Below are positions 29,927-40,122 of a stretch of 50,355 nt of DNA, piece after piece. Under the pieces are notes generated by a model, which worked only from the letters and a program-made list of their open reading frames with translations, was not told the DNA's origin and searched no databases. The stretch's first letter is position 1. Each line of letters starts with the position of its first letter. The stretch is from Cladosporium sp. IMV 00045 (Eukaryota > Ascomycota > Dothideomycetes > Cladosporiales > Cladosporiaceae). The translations under genes were made by a program, and so were the position numbers. Location: contig MSJI02000099.1 of the NCBI GenBank assembly GCA_001931905.2, positions 1 to 50,355 of the forward strand. Reading direction: 5' to 3'.

Positions 29927-31332
29927 AGGGATGAAGCGGCGTACAAGCATCCTGTACCGTAGAACGTCTGAATGTTTGGAAAAGGGAACGTTGGGCTGGG
30001 AATATGGCTATTGGAGATGGGGAGGATTTCCGTGATGGGTTGGTTGGATTCTACGAGTTATCAGTTGCATTCGCAGGCGCTTTGGGTGGCCTTTGTTAAG
30101 AAAAGAATATGGAGAGCATTGGCGCTATGATGAAAAGGATAGAACAATTTTTTTTTCCGACTGTGAGGTGTTTGGCACGGTGTTTTTAAAGCCATACATG
30201 GAAAAATCAACGATTATAATATATGAGAGAAGACCTAGATTTCAACTAGGTATGAATGGATTTGTTTGTTTGAAGCGAAACACATTCCCTAGAAGCATTT
30301 GATGATACCTCCGTATTCTTTCTGTCGATCAGCGTCAAGTCGGTGATCGCCGAGTGCAGGTGGAGCTCTGCCTTCGAAGACCGTGGAGTCGAGCCCGTCC
30401 GAGTAGCATGAGAGTGGTTCGCGCTAAGACAGGGCGAACGTCACTTCCCCATACAGCTAAGAGATCCGTGGATGTCCGTTTGCTCCAGTACCTGTTGTGG
30501 CGGAGTAGCGATGCCATCATTTCCTACAGTTGCTTCTGCGTATTCCTATGGCAAGGTTGGAGTCGCAAGTATCGCTGTGATACCTTTGCGCAGCGATCAA
30601 GAAGAGTTGCATATGGTCACTAGGACCCCAAGCAAGCAAGCTCTCGGAGGACAGAGTTTGTGAGGTGGCGCAAATAATGTATGCATCGTCAGACGGATGG
30701 CGCGTTGCTGCATGCGTTGAGGGCAGCGAAAGTCCTGGCACTGGCACTTGTCACTGGCAATCCTGCGCCCACCCGCCTTCCATGTTGGCTTCTGGGCTTG
30801 GTACTTGGTACTTGGTTAGGAGGTAGCCGATGATGGGGTGGGCGATTGAAGACAAGCTGCGGAGAAGTGTCAATCCAAACCTCACGTCCTTTCCTTCTTC
30901 ACTCTCTCTCACTCACTCCTACTGTACTGTACTAAGGCAATACCCGACTCGGCTCGGCATCATATTGACGCTTTTTCTCCTTCGACTCTCAGCGTCAATC
31001 GCTCTTACTCGTGTATTGCTCAATGCTTAGTTCATACTGACGGCAGCCACCAACCGTTGCGTGCCCTGCTTCTTCAACTCCATACCCCACAGCTGCTTCC
31101 TATACTACACCACCTCCATTGCTTCTCCGCCCTCGCCACGGCAAGTGAGAGTTGTGATACAGCGACGAACATTCAAGGTGAGCCATTCAATGATTTCCTA
31201 CCCAGCATTAAAATCACACATACCGGCCTCTGCCTGCGGACCCATCACATCATCGCCGCACGCATCTCCGACCCACCTATTCAAAGCCATAAGCACGTAC
31301 ACCTTTATAACCCAACATTTACCTCCGACCCT
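29927..31332. other. Intergenic region, CTP synthase 3' end to CBM48 gene
   Basis: About 1.4 kb. The first 400 bp are AT-rich 3' UTR-like sequence. From about 30890 the sequence turns C/T-rich (CTCTCTCACTCACTCC), as in fungal promoters and leaders. The frame of the next gene is open upstream to 31057 but only from a TTG. No RNA gene or other CDS seen. Confidence 0.45.
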
Positions 31333-33240
31333 ATGACTTCACGCAACAACAACCACCACCGCAGCGCCAGCCCACGTTTCCAAAGCATCAAAGCCGTCTT
31401 CGAGCAGGCCGATGCCCTCACCCCTCCGCCTCCACGACCGTTCTCCCGTCCTTCCAGCCCCAGCCCCAGACTCCCCACTAACGAAGCACCCAACCCAGTG
31501 TTCAACCTCATTTCACGAGAAACGTCTCGAGACCAGCAAGAAACCATCGACACCCTCCTAGAAGCCTCCACCAACCACCACTGGCCCACCTCGCGCGGTG
31601 ACCAGCAGCTGCGCCCCAAAGCTTCCTGGATCGGCCCTCCGCCGCCTTCCCGCCTGCCTTCTTCCTCAAACGGACCTCTCGCCACAATGGCCCACAAAGT
31701 CACCATCAAGTACTCATCCCCCGGCCTACAGCCTCCGGTATACATCACCACCAGCCTGAGCGATCCGCAATGGGACTTGCTGGAAATGGACTGTGGCGAG
31801 CTGCTCGGTGGCGAGCGCGAGTTCGTCAAGACTTTCCAAGCAGACGAGGGTGAGTACCAGTATAAATTCAGGCTGGGCCCGGGAGACTGGTGGGTCTGTG
31901 ATGAGGGGATGCCGACGCTTGACGATGGGCTGGGGAACAGAAACAATGTTCTTGTCGTGAAGGATGGGGTTTCGAGCAAGAAGACTGCTGCGCATCCGCA
32001 ACATTTGGCGGAGGATGAGGATGCTGCTTTTTCTAGTGAGCTGGAAAGAGTACCGACGTTGCCTCATGAGCGGATTTCTTCTGAGCGGAACCCCAAACGT
32101 GATAGTCTTGGGGATGATGTGGTCGGTGATAAGCTGGCTCAAGACGTCAAGATGGAGGGTTCAGACGACCATCAGGCTCCGCTTTTGCCGCATGAGCAGA
32201 ATGGCACTCCCAATCGCAAAGTTGGCGTACAACCTGAGGGCGTGCCCATGGACTTCTCTGCGGATGATGAAGATGGAGATGTCGAGCCTTCGCACTACCC
32301 CCAGTCTCCTATCTTTGCCCACGAAAGGGATGTCCCTGCAAGGGTGCCAACTCCTGGAACCGACGAGGATGAGGACTACATGGAAGAGGCCCCATTAATG
32401 AGACACGAAACGCTCTCACCAGAGCCGTCAGAAAGACACCACGCGCCACGTCTTGCTCACGAAAAAGACGACCGTCACGACGAACACGACTCAGACGTCC
32501 TCCTTTCTCCTGTATCTCCTACGTCATCAGCGCATTTGCCAGTGTCGCGCGATCACATACCTGCTGAAGCGGATCCGAACGATCCCTCCCTCGAGAGACT
32601 CCCCACTCACCAAGAAGGCATACTCGAATCTCTCCGCCGCTCCTCGATGCGCATGTCGAAGGACGAGGCGCTGCAAGATATCATCACGTCGACGTCACCG
32701 GTGACGAAGACCATGAGCCACACTTCCTCTCAGTCTCCGTCTTTGCCTAGTGTGCTTGAGGATGAGGAGGAGCCGGAAGACGAAGCGCTCGGTCATGATG
32801 GTAGCAAGCCTACGGCAGAGTCAAATGTTCTTCCGACATCTAGCGCCAGACCTGCTGCGCTCATGACTCCGCCGCGCACGCCGGATGAGTCTAAACTGCC
32901 GGATGAGGCTGGCCATCATTTGTCCAATCATCATCACAAGGCTGTGGCGGAGAGAGATATGCTCGAAGAGGCCACGCACGATGTGTCGCACCACGAGTCC
33001 GATCAAAACAAGTCAGTAGACCATCAGACGGATGCGGATGGAAACGCAGGGGCAAGCGCAGCGACCAGCAAACCGGCGAGCAAACCCAGCACGCAAGCTA
33101 AGAGCAATAGTTTCTTCGGCGGCTTCTTCCAAAGCGCCCTTGGTCTCGTTTTGACGGTGTTGCTGGGCGCGGGTGCAGCATGGTTGGCGTTCAGAATGAG
33201 TGACACCATTAAGGATGGCGGCGCGGCGTTGACTTCCTGA
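31333..33240 (+). CDS. Tail-anchored protein with AMPK-type glycogen-binding domain
   Basis: The 635-aa protein starts MTSRNNNHHRSASPRFQSI, followed by a Pro/Ser-rich stretch. About aa 119-210 (MAHKVTIKYSSPG through EYQYKFRLGPGDWWVCDEG and NNVLVV) is an AMPK1_CBM/CBM48-like beta-sandwich, as in AMPK beta subunits and yeast Mdg1/Crp1. The central region is acidic and disordered and repeats a (A/V/S)P-x-x-x-HE motif five times (aa 240, 282, 325, 353, 371). Near the C-terminus one hydrophobic segment, ALGLVLTVLLGAGAAWLAF (about aa 599-617), is followed by only a short polar tail, which predicts a tail anchor. A membrane tether for glycogen or a related carbohydrate is inference. No intron is needed. 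Confidence 0.75.
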   Translation: MTSRNNNHHRSASPRFQSIKAVFEQADALTPPPPRPFSRPSSPSPRLPTNEAPNPVFNLISRETSRDQQETIDTLLEASTNHHWPTSRGDQQLRPKASWIGPPPPSRLPSSSNGPLATMAHKVTIKYSSPGLQPPVYITTSLSDPQWDLLEMDCGELLGGEREFVKTFQADEGEYQYKFRLGPGDWWVCDEGMPTLDDGLGNRNNVLVVKDGVSSKKTAAHPQHLAEDEDAAFSSELERVPTLPHERISSERNPKRDSLGDDVVGDKLAQDVKMEGSDDHQAPLLPHEQNGTPNRKVGVQPEGVPMDFSADDEDGDVEPSHYPQSPIFAHERDVPARVPTPGTDEDEDYMEEAPLMRHETLSPEPSERHHAPRLAHEKDDRHDEHDSDVLLSPVSPTSSAHLPVSRDHIPAEADPNDPSLERLPTHQEGILESLRRSSMRMSKDEALQDIITSTSPVTKTMSHTSSQSPSLPSVLEDEEEPEDEALGHDGSKPTAESNVLPTSSARPAALMTPPRTPDESKLPDEAGHHLSNHHHKAVAERDMLEEATHDVSHHESDQNKSVDHQTDADGNAGASAATSKPASKPSTQAKSNSFFGGFFQSALGLVLTVLLGAGAAWLAFRMSDTIKDGGAALTS

Positions 33241-34267
33241 GATTTCTCTTTATTTGAATCCACGACTGTTGATGATTCGAATTGGAGGAAAGCAGCATAC
33301 ACGCTCGATGGGATATTTTCTCCGTTCTCCTGGAAGCGTCTTTCCAGCAATCCTGAGGTTTTTCGTTTTTCTTTTTGGCTTGGGAAACAAGCGCTTTTAA
33401 CTAGTGTTTATGATTGAATGAGCTACAATACGCCGCGCCAGGAGGAATTGCTTTACGCGAGGTAAATGTCAAATTAGAACGGCAACATCGCTCCTCTCTA
33501 TTCGAAATTCCTCTGAAGGATTTCCTCCTCCTTTCTGCATGTTTCTTGCCACGCTGCGTGGCGTCGTCTCCCCCAGAATTTGCTTCGAGCTAGAACAGCG
33601 CTCGGGCGCTATCCGGCAGCAAGTGTGGGCGGCGAGACTTCATCTCTACCTGGTGGCTTTAACCAAACGCCCTCCTCCGATTAACCGACGTTCGACTACA
33701 CTTCTCTGTCTTCCTAATTCTTCATCCTCGCTTTAACAGGTCAGTGGCGATATACGTCTCCACCGCCAGAACACTGCACACTTGTCTCGACATCCGCCAC
33801 ATCGACAGGAATTACTCTTGGACTTCCGCCCTCACTTGCAAACGCTTCATACGGCAAAAGCAATCTCGAATCTGCACCTACCACCCACCCATCTCCCGAC
33901 TTCTACACAACTCCCCGCGAGGGAGCTTCCACACCACCTAACGACCCACGTACACTTTCGGATCACCTCGCCTGCGCTTTATCAGGAACTCTATTCGCTA
34001 CCTCTGGATCGACTGCTCAAGACTACCCTCAAGTCAACACTCCAAGGAGCCGAGACAGGCGCAGCGCATCATTAGAGAAGAGCGCAGGGCACAACACTCG
34101 GATTGCGGGGAGGAGAGGGAGAGGGCATAGTTGGCAAAGAGAACGTCGGGTCTCTGGAGTAACAAGGGAAAGGATTCGTGGCGAGGCCGAAAGCCGGCTC
34201 CTTGCAAAGAGTTGATCATCTCTCACAACGGGGGTGGCCAAAGTCTCGAATGGTGGCGTAGCGAGCG
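33241..34267. other. Intergenic region before retropepsin-like gene
   Basis: About 1 kb with the 3' UTR of the CBM48 gene and a C/A/T-rich leader from about 33660. I see no separate gene; the ORFs within it are short and unrelated to known families. Confidence 0.45.
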
Positions 34268-36226
34268 ATGGATCCGCAAAGCCAGGCTTTCACCCCGTAC
34301 AGCAGCAACAACGAGACGTGGCGCCTGCAGTCCGACGTCCTGCGCGTGCAGCAGGTGCAGGCCGAGCACGCGGAGCGCATCGCTCGCTTGGAACGCCGGC
34401 AGGACGACGATGCGCGCATGAAGAGCGTTTGGGGTCAGAGCTCGCCTTTTCCTAGCGTGCTGAGCGGGACGCCGCAGCAGAGTATGTTCACTTGGGAGAG
34501 AGATTTGCGCAAGGTTGAACATGGATGAGAGAAAGCTGACTTTGTATTCTCTGCAGCACCGTATCAGCAGCCGCCGAGCGACCAGTTCCGCAACTTCGAC
34601 GACGAAGCAAACAACCTCATGAGCAGCCTGCATCTCGACGCCGAGGAGGAGCCGCGCAGCAGAGCCGCCGGCGCTGCTTCGCGGGCGAACAGCGTCCGCT
34701 TCGACGAGACCGCGAACCAAAACCACTTTTCACATTCGTCCAGACCTTCGATGGACTACCTGCCAAGAGCTGGCAGCGGCTTCGGCGGGCTTTCGATGAA
34801 CGAACGTACTACGTCGCACAAGTCGGAGGGGAGAGCGAGCTCTGTTCATTCCATGCGCTCCGCCGCTTCGGGGCGCGCAAACAGTCTGAATTTCGAGACG
34901 ACTTATGGCATGGGCGATTCTTCGCGTTCGCCTTTGGATACGCCTGCTCTGGCTCCCGGACTGTTGCTGTTGGGATCCGTCCCTGCCATTATCCGGTGTT
35001 GGATGAACACGAATTTCAAGCATGACGCGCTGCTCTACGCCGCTGTGTGCACCGGCTCATACAAATCCTATCTCGACATTCGGTTGATTCAGAAGCTGGG
35101 ATTCGAGAATGACATTGCGAGGGATTCTGATGGAGTCCCGACGGTCGAGTTGGCGGTTTACTTCCCCGAAGCGGTGCCACATCCCACTTCTTCCCGGTCC
35201 AGCAGTCCTGCGCCGAACTTGCCGACGTTGACCGTCACTTTCCAAGTCGTCGATGCGAGCTCCTACGAAGGCGATACTAAGGCCATTCAGATTTTCATCG
35301 GAAGCGACACGCTCAGAGCGCACAGCGCTGATGTCCTTCTGTCGTCAAATAGCCTGACGCTGTTCGATGACGAGCGGAGCAAACTCAGCATACCGCTTGT
35401 AAGACCTGAGAATGAAGCGTCCTTCAAGAGCCTTTACGTCAGCAGTGGCGATCCACTTTCTACGAACCAGTCCAAACCCGAAACAAAGGAGAGCTCTTAT
35501 CTCAACGGATTGGGTCAGGGCAGTTCAGGTGCTTCCGTGACGTCGGCAGCGACAAGTCCGCCTCCATCGTTGAAGTATCGTCCTCCGACCGCTCTGTCAT
35601 CGGATCCTGCAAGCGCACCTGGTGCAAGTTCCGACACAGCCAGCCGTCCAGTGAGCCGGCAATCGCCCATCTCACGCCACCTCCTCAACCCAATCAACAC
35701 ACAACCAGACACCCAACCCTCCCAAACCGATCCCCCATCCCAACCCACCACACACACCCCACCCCAACGCTCCCTCAACAGCCCCGCCATCTCCTCCAAC
35801 TGGCGCCGCGACGCGCCACAAACAACCTCCACCCCCGCCGCAGCAACACCAACCAGCACTACGCTCGACTGGGCCAACGCCGGCAAACCCCGCGCAGACA
35901 CCTCATCCACCGCGTCCGCAGCCTACCAGCGCAAAGACACCGGCATCAAAGTCCTCAAACCCAAATCCGCCACGCGCACCTTCTCGGGCACGTCCGCGAC
36001 CGCTAATCCTCTTTCTTCTTCGTCCGCTGCGGCCAGTCCGGCGGATGGGCGGAGTAGGTTCTTCGACGAGGGGATTAGAAGGAGTGGGGCGGAGGGGGGC
36101 GAGCAGAGGAAGGAAGGGGCGGGTGGGGTTGTTGGTAGTGGTGTGACGCAGCCGAAGACGAGGTCGAATCCGGTCGGGGGCGCGAGTGCGTTTTCCTGGC
36201 TTAATTCGGGGGGGTTGGGGAAGTGA
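34268..36226 (+). CDS. Ascomycete protein with degenerate retropepsin-like core
   Basis: Exons 34268-34481 and 34557-36226 (75-nt intron, donor GTATGT, branch CTGAC) give 627 aa. The N-terminus has a predicted coiled coil (about aa 14-55, VLRVQQVQAEHAERIARLERR). A conserved block at about aa 210-350 begins GLLLLGSVPAIIRCW and includes LLYAAVCTGSYKSYLDIRLIQKLGF and IQIFIGSDTLRAHSADVLL. Its order resembles the Ddi1/retroviral protease fold, where a D-S/T-G-A motif is followed some 80 residues later by a (L/I)G-x-D-x-L-x-x-H strand. Here the Asp position reads Cys (CTGS), so proteolysis is doubtful. The remaining 270 residues are Ser/Pro/Thr-rich and disordered. The fold assignment is my inference; I do not know the function. 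Confidence 0.7.
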
Positions 36227-36245
36227 GTGAGTGAGTGAGTGAGTG
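36224..36245 (+). repeat. TGAG tandem repeat over a stop codon
   Basis: About 5.5 TGAG units begin with the TGA stop of the retropepsin-like gene. Each junction also spells GTGAGT, a consensus 5' splice donor. Confidence 0.85.
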
Positions 36246-37898
36246 TAGGTCAAGTGCGTGGCTTCCTTGGTCTTTGTGTTTGGGAGGGGAGGTTGTTGCG
36301 CCGCGGGTTCATTAGATTTTGCGGTCTGGTTGGGTTTCATAGATGCGGCGGGCGGATTCACCTACCTGGTACTTACTTGGTTTTATGCGCATGGAAATGC
36401 GACGAGGGCGCATGTAGGGGAGAGAAGTTTATGGACCAAGATGCATGAAAGGGCGTTGCGTTCGGCCTTCTGCAGTGAATCGGAAGAAGAACGCATTGTT
36501 GTTTTATGCTATGTATTGATTTGAGGCCTCGCGGCTATTTGTCAGAAGCGTTTCTCAGACCTTGTTCCTATTCGTAAATCGATGTGATGTATCTCAAGGA
36601 ATTGGAGGAGTAATCGAAGGATTTGGCCGCCCCGTGATATGTTGAATCAACGATGCATCACAGAAAATCAGAGGAGTTTTCGAGCAACGACATTACTTCG
36701 ACGGGTGATACAGTACCTCCTACGTCTGGAAAATGACACTTCCACTCCCCTCTGATCACAATCGCTTAAACTTACGCATTCCGCAATGTTATGCCAATAC
36801 GGATGCCGGCAGCCTGGTATGGCTTACATGCTTAAAGTAGTCTTGGCTTTTCTGCTAGTGAAGGGGAAAACTCCGTGCTCTGGAGAAGTTGACAAGCAGA
36901 AGAAGGCTTAGATTCTTGCTTTCTTGCTGACCACAGGATGGAGTCCACTTAGGGCTGCGTCGGTGCGGTTGCCGCGTGGCCCTACTACTGGCGCAGTCGT
37001 CGTCGTCGACTTCATTAACTTCTTTTGTCGCTGGGCGGTGGGTTTCATGTTGTGCATGAAAGCATGTTGACAGAGTAAGAAGTGAGTCTGTGTATTGGAA
37101 GTGGTTGGACTTCATTGACCGTACATTTTGCAGTGAACGGCCAGCCAGACGCTTCGAGGAACAAGAATCACCAACCCACGAAAGACCCGCAAACGTTCAA
37201 TCGAAATCGAAGTTTCAACACAGCCCAGTCCAGCCTACTAGCATAGTCAGCAGCCAAAGGTCAACGCATTTACTATTCACTAGCCATACCTGCTACTGCG
37301 GTTCGCCGACGTGGCTATCTAGGGCTCGGCAACCCTGCTAAACGTGCTAAACAATCTACCGTACTATCTCCCATACCGAAAGAAGAAGATGGCTTCGAGG
37401 CGCTCGCGGCGTGCCTCGTCATCATCATATCTCTCGCTCTTATCATTGGCTTCTGCAGTGGACATGGGAGTCCTGTTCGTGCGCACGCGGCCCTGTCAAG
37501 ACGTTGTGGCTACTGGTCTCGGTTCTTCTCTTGACATTCTATACCGGGGCTTGATGCCAGAATCAGGAAGATCACCGTCGCGGCGAACACCTGATGTCGC
37601 CTCGTGTCGTGGCTTTTGGCATTGGCCTTTGCTGCTTCTGGGACTTACCGTGTGGGCTACAGCGTAGGCCAATGGGGCGCAGTGGGATGTGAAACATGCG
37701 TAAGGTAGGCAGACATGTTCTTCTGATTGCGATGGCGGTCGAGTTGGTGTATTCGTCGTGGGTATAAGAGGGAGAGGGAATATCCTTCACTTCTGGAAAT
37801 TTGGATCATCACCAACTACTTCCAATCGCTTGACGAACAGGCATCGAAGGATTTTCTCTTACCTACATCACTATCGTTCAACAACCGATCACTCAACA
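36227..37898. other. Intergenic region before intradiol dioxygenase gene
   Basis: About 1.7 kb. It holds the 3' UTR of the retropepsin-like gene, including the TGAG array, and the promoter of the dioxygenase gene. A 92-codon ORF from an ATG at 37389 is present but has no recognisable domain and is not called. Confidence 0.45.
37763..37768 (+). promoter_or_regulatory. TATA-like element (TATAAG) before dioxygenase gene
   Basis: GGGTATAAGAGG lies about 135 bp before the ATG at 37899, with an A/C/T-rich leader between. This fits a core promoter for the secreted dioxygenase. Confidence 0.45.
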
Positions 37899-39083
37899 AT
37901 GGCACCGCTCGCCCAACTCTTGACCCTGGGTCTTGTCGCGCTCCCAAGCGTGCTGGCTCACCCAGGCCACGACCACGCCGAAGAGGCTGCTGAGAGGGCA
38001 GACTTCGTCAAGAGAAGCCCGAAATCCGTTCGCTCTTGCGATGCCCAGCTGGCTCGTCGCGGCGATCTCAAGACGGCTCTCGCCCGTCGTCAAGAGATGT
38101 CCCAAAAGGCTCGTACCAAGAGGGGACTCAGCACCAGCAGCCCTCTCGTCCGTCGCGACTTTGCCGCGTACAACTCCAGCCATGAGTCGACCTTGGACGT
38201 CTCCTACGGCGACGACGAGCTGTCCCTCTTCGCCGACAACTCGACCTGCATCTTGCAGCCCGAAGTCACCCAGGGACCTTACTACGTCGACGGCGAGCTG
38301 ATCCGCAGCGATGTCACCGACGGCCAGGAGGGCGTGCCGCTCTACCTCGACATCCAGCTCGTTGACACGAGCACTTGCGAGCCTGTCCCGGCCGTCTACA
38401 TGGACATGTGGCACTGCAACTCGACGGGCGTCTACTCCGGGGTTTCCGCCTCCGGTAATGGCAACTCGAACGACACCAGCAACTTGGACGCCACTTTCCT
38501 GCGCGGTATTGTGCAGACCGACGTCAACGGCGTGGCTCAGTACGAGACTGTCTTCCCGGGCCACTACACAGGTCGTAAGTCATGAGAATACCACCATCAT
38601 ATCTCATTCCAACCCCTCACTGACACCCCTCCCCTAGGCGCCACCCACATCCACATCCTCGCGCACAACGCCAACACGACCACGATCCGCACGAACGGCA
38701 CGCTCCTCACCCCGACCTCCAACGGCACCACACACTCCTCTCACGTCGGTCAAATCTTCTTCGACCAAGACCTCATCTCGCTCGTCGAAGCGACCGCGCC
38801 CTACAACACCAACACGCAAGACCTGACCACCAACGCCGACGACAGCATCCTCGGCGAGGAAGCGGCGGACATGGACCCCTTCGTCGAGTGGGTGATGCTC
38901 GGCGAGGACGTCAGCGACGGCATCATGGCTTGGATCAGCATTGGGATTGACCCGAGCGCTGACGACGAGATTTCTTCCGCTGCCACGATCTTCCAGGACG
39001 GTGGGATTGAGAGGGAGAACTCGATGGGTATGGGCGGCGGTCCGCCTGGTGGTGAGATGCCGTCGGGCGCTCCGCCTATGTAA
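37899..39083 (+). CDS. Secreted intradiol ring-cleavage dioxygenase
   Basis: Extracellular non-haem Fe(III) dioxygenase related to catechol and protocatechuate dioxygenases, expected to open the ring of catechol-type aromatics. Exons 37899-38574 and 38638-39083 (63-nt intron) give 373 aa. A signal peptide (MAPLAQLLTLGLVALPSVLA) precedes HPGHDH and a basic pro-region with several dibasic sites (about aa 45-90). In the catalytic domain, VTQGPYYVDGELIRSD is followed by MDMWHCNSTGVYSG (first Tyr ligand), PGHYTGR (second Tyr) and ATHIHI (both His ligands), so all four iron ligands are present. The C-terminus is Gly/Met/Pro-rich. It is longer than bacterial enzymes and typical of the fungal secreted branch. 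The physiological substrate is unknown. Confidence 0.9.
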
Positions 39084-39218
39084 GTTGATTTTGTGAGTGG
39101 GATTTGGTGGAGGAGGGGAAGAGAGGGAAGGTTGAGAAGATTTCTGAGGAGCAGGAAGGTCATTTCGTTTGATGCGTTTGACTGGACGTACTTATATTGG
39201 CGACTCTTGGAGATTCCA

Positions 39219-39243
39219 AGATCGGAAGAGCGGCGAGTGTAGA
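39219..39243 (+). other. Illumina-adapter-like sequence
   Basis: AGATCGGAAGAGCG, the first 14 bases of standard Illumina adapters, is present exactly. It is followed a few bases later by GAGTGTAGA, which also occurs further along the same adapter. This is most simply an untrimmed adapter fragment assembled into the scaffold. Confidence 0.7.
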
Positions 39244-39426
39244 CCATGGACTTTCAAGGTCGGTTGTACATCAGAAGAAAGGTCAACATCTCCGGAACCA
39301 CGGGTTTGTTGAAACAAATCAAAACAGCTCAAAGGCTTGAATTGAGCACAAAGCATAACTCCACCCGCGAGATGAACCGTCACGACTTTGTGATGCTGTG
39401 AGGTCCAAGAATCCACCCCCCCCCCC

Positions 39427-39446
39427 NNNNNNNNNNNNNNNNNNNN
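39427..39446. other. Assembly gap (20 N) inside poly-C
   Basis: Twenty N are flanked by 11 C on the left and 6 C on the right. The true length of the homopolymer or missing sequence is unknown. Confidence 0.98.
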
Positions 39447-40122
39447 CCCCCCTTTTATCAACCACTCCGGTCCGTAAGGCTCAACGATGAGGAGCGCATC
39501 ACCACTCAGTAGACGACAAGCACGCAAGCACATTTCGGCGTGCACGGAGCGGAAAAGCCGCAGCGGTGTTTTTCTCAGGAGCATTCTGCGTCAATGCATC
39601 TTCGAAAGGTCAAATGACCTTTTTCTCCGGATTGAGGAGAATCGAGATTCGATGTACTCGCTTGAGGAATTGTGATGATTCTCACTGTACCGCCTTGTTT
39701 ATTCATTTATTTTTTGTTTCGTTCTAAAAAGACATTAATCCATAGCCCCCCCAACCTACCATTATTTCGAAATGACCATGATGGAAAACCGTCACCCCGA
39801 AAATCGTGCGGCGACTGAAATGTGATCTGATCCCGGTTTCTTCAATCTTGCTTTCACGGCACTCTTGCATTGGGAACATAAGTTTTGCTTTCTGCTCAAT
39901 TCGACAAGGTCGAAGACTTTTGCTGTCCTCCTTTCTCCGAAGACGAGATTCGCCTAGTAAGCTGAGTTGATGAAGCCTGCGGTCAACGCAGATTTGCTCG
40001 ATCGAGGAGTATGGCGTGAGGACCTACAGGACTACTACCACAGAAGAACAGAAAACAACGACCAGGTCTCGAACAAAAACGTACTCACCCCGTCTGCCGG
40101 GAAGAAAATGAAAAAACAAGAT

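Larger units (their letters stand above)
39084..40122. other. Intergenic region with assembly gap and adapter-like string
   Basis: It contains the dioxygenase 3' UTR, an Illumina-adapter-like string (39219-39243) and 20 N inside a C homopolymer (39427-39446). Contiguity across the gap is uncertain. No gene is called; the minus-strand ORF that spans the gap (39192-39584) cannot be trusted. Confidence 0.6.

Noticed and set aside
37389..37667. 92-codon plus ORF with a hydrophobic C-terminus
   Set aside because: No leader features, no family resemblance, and length expected by chance in a 1.7-kb gap.
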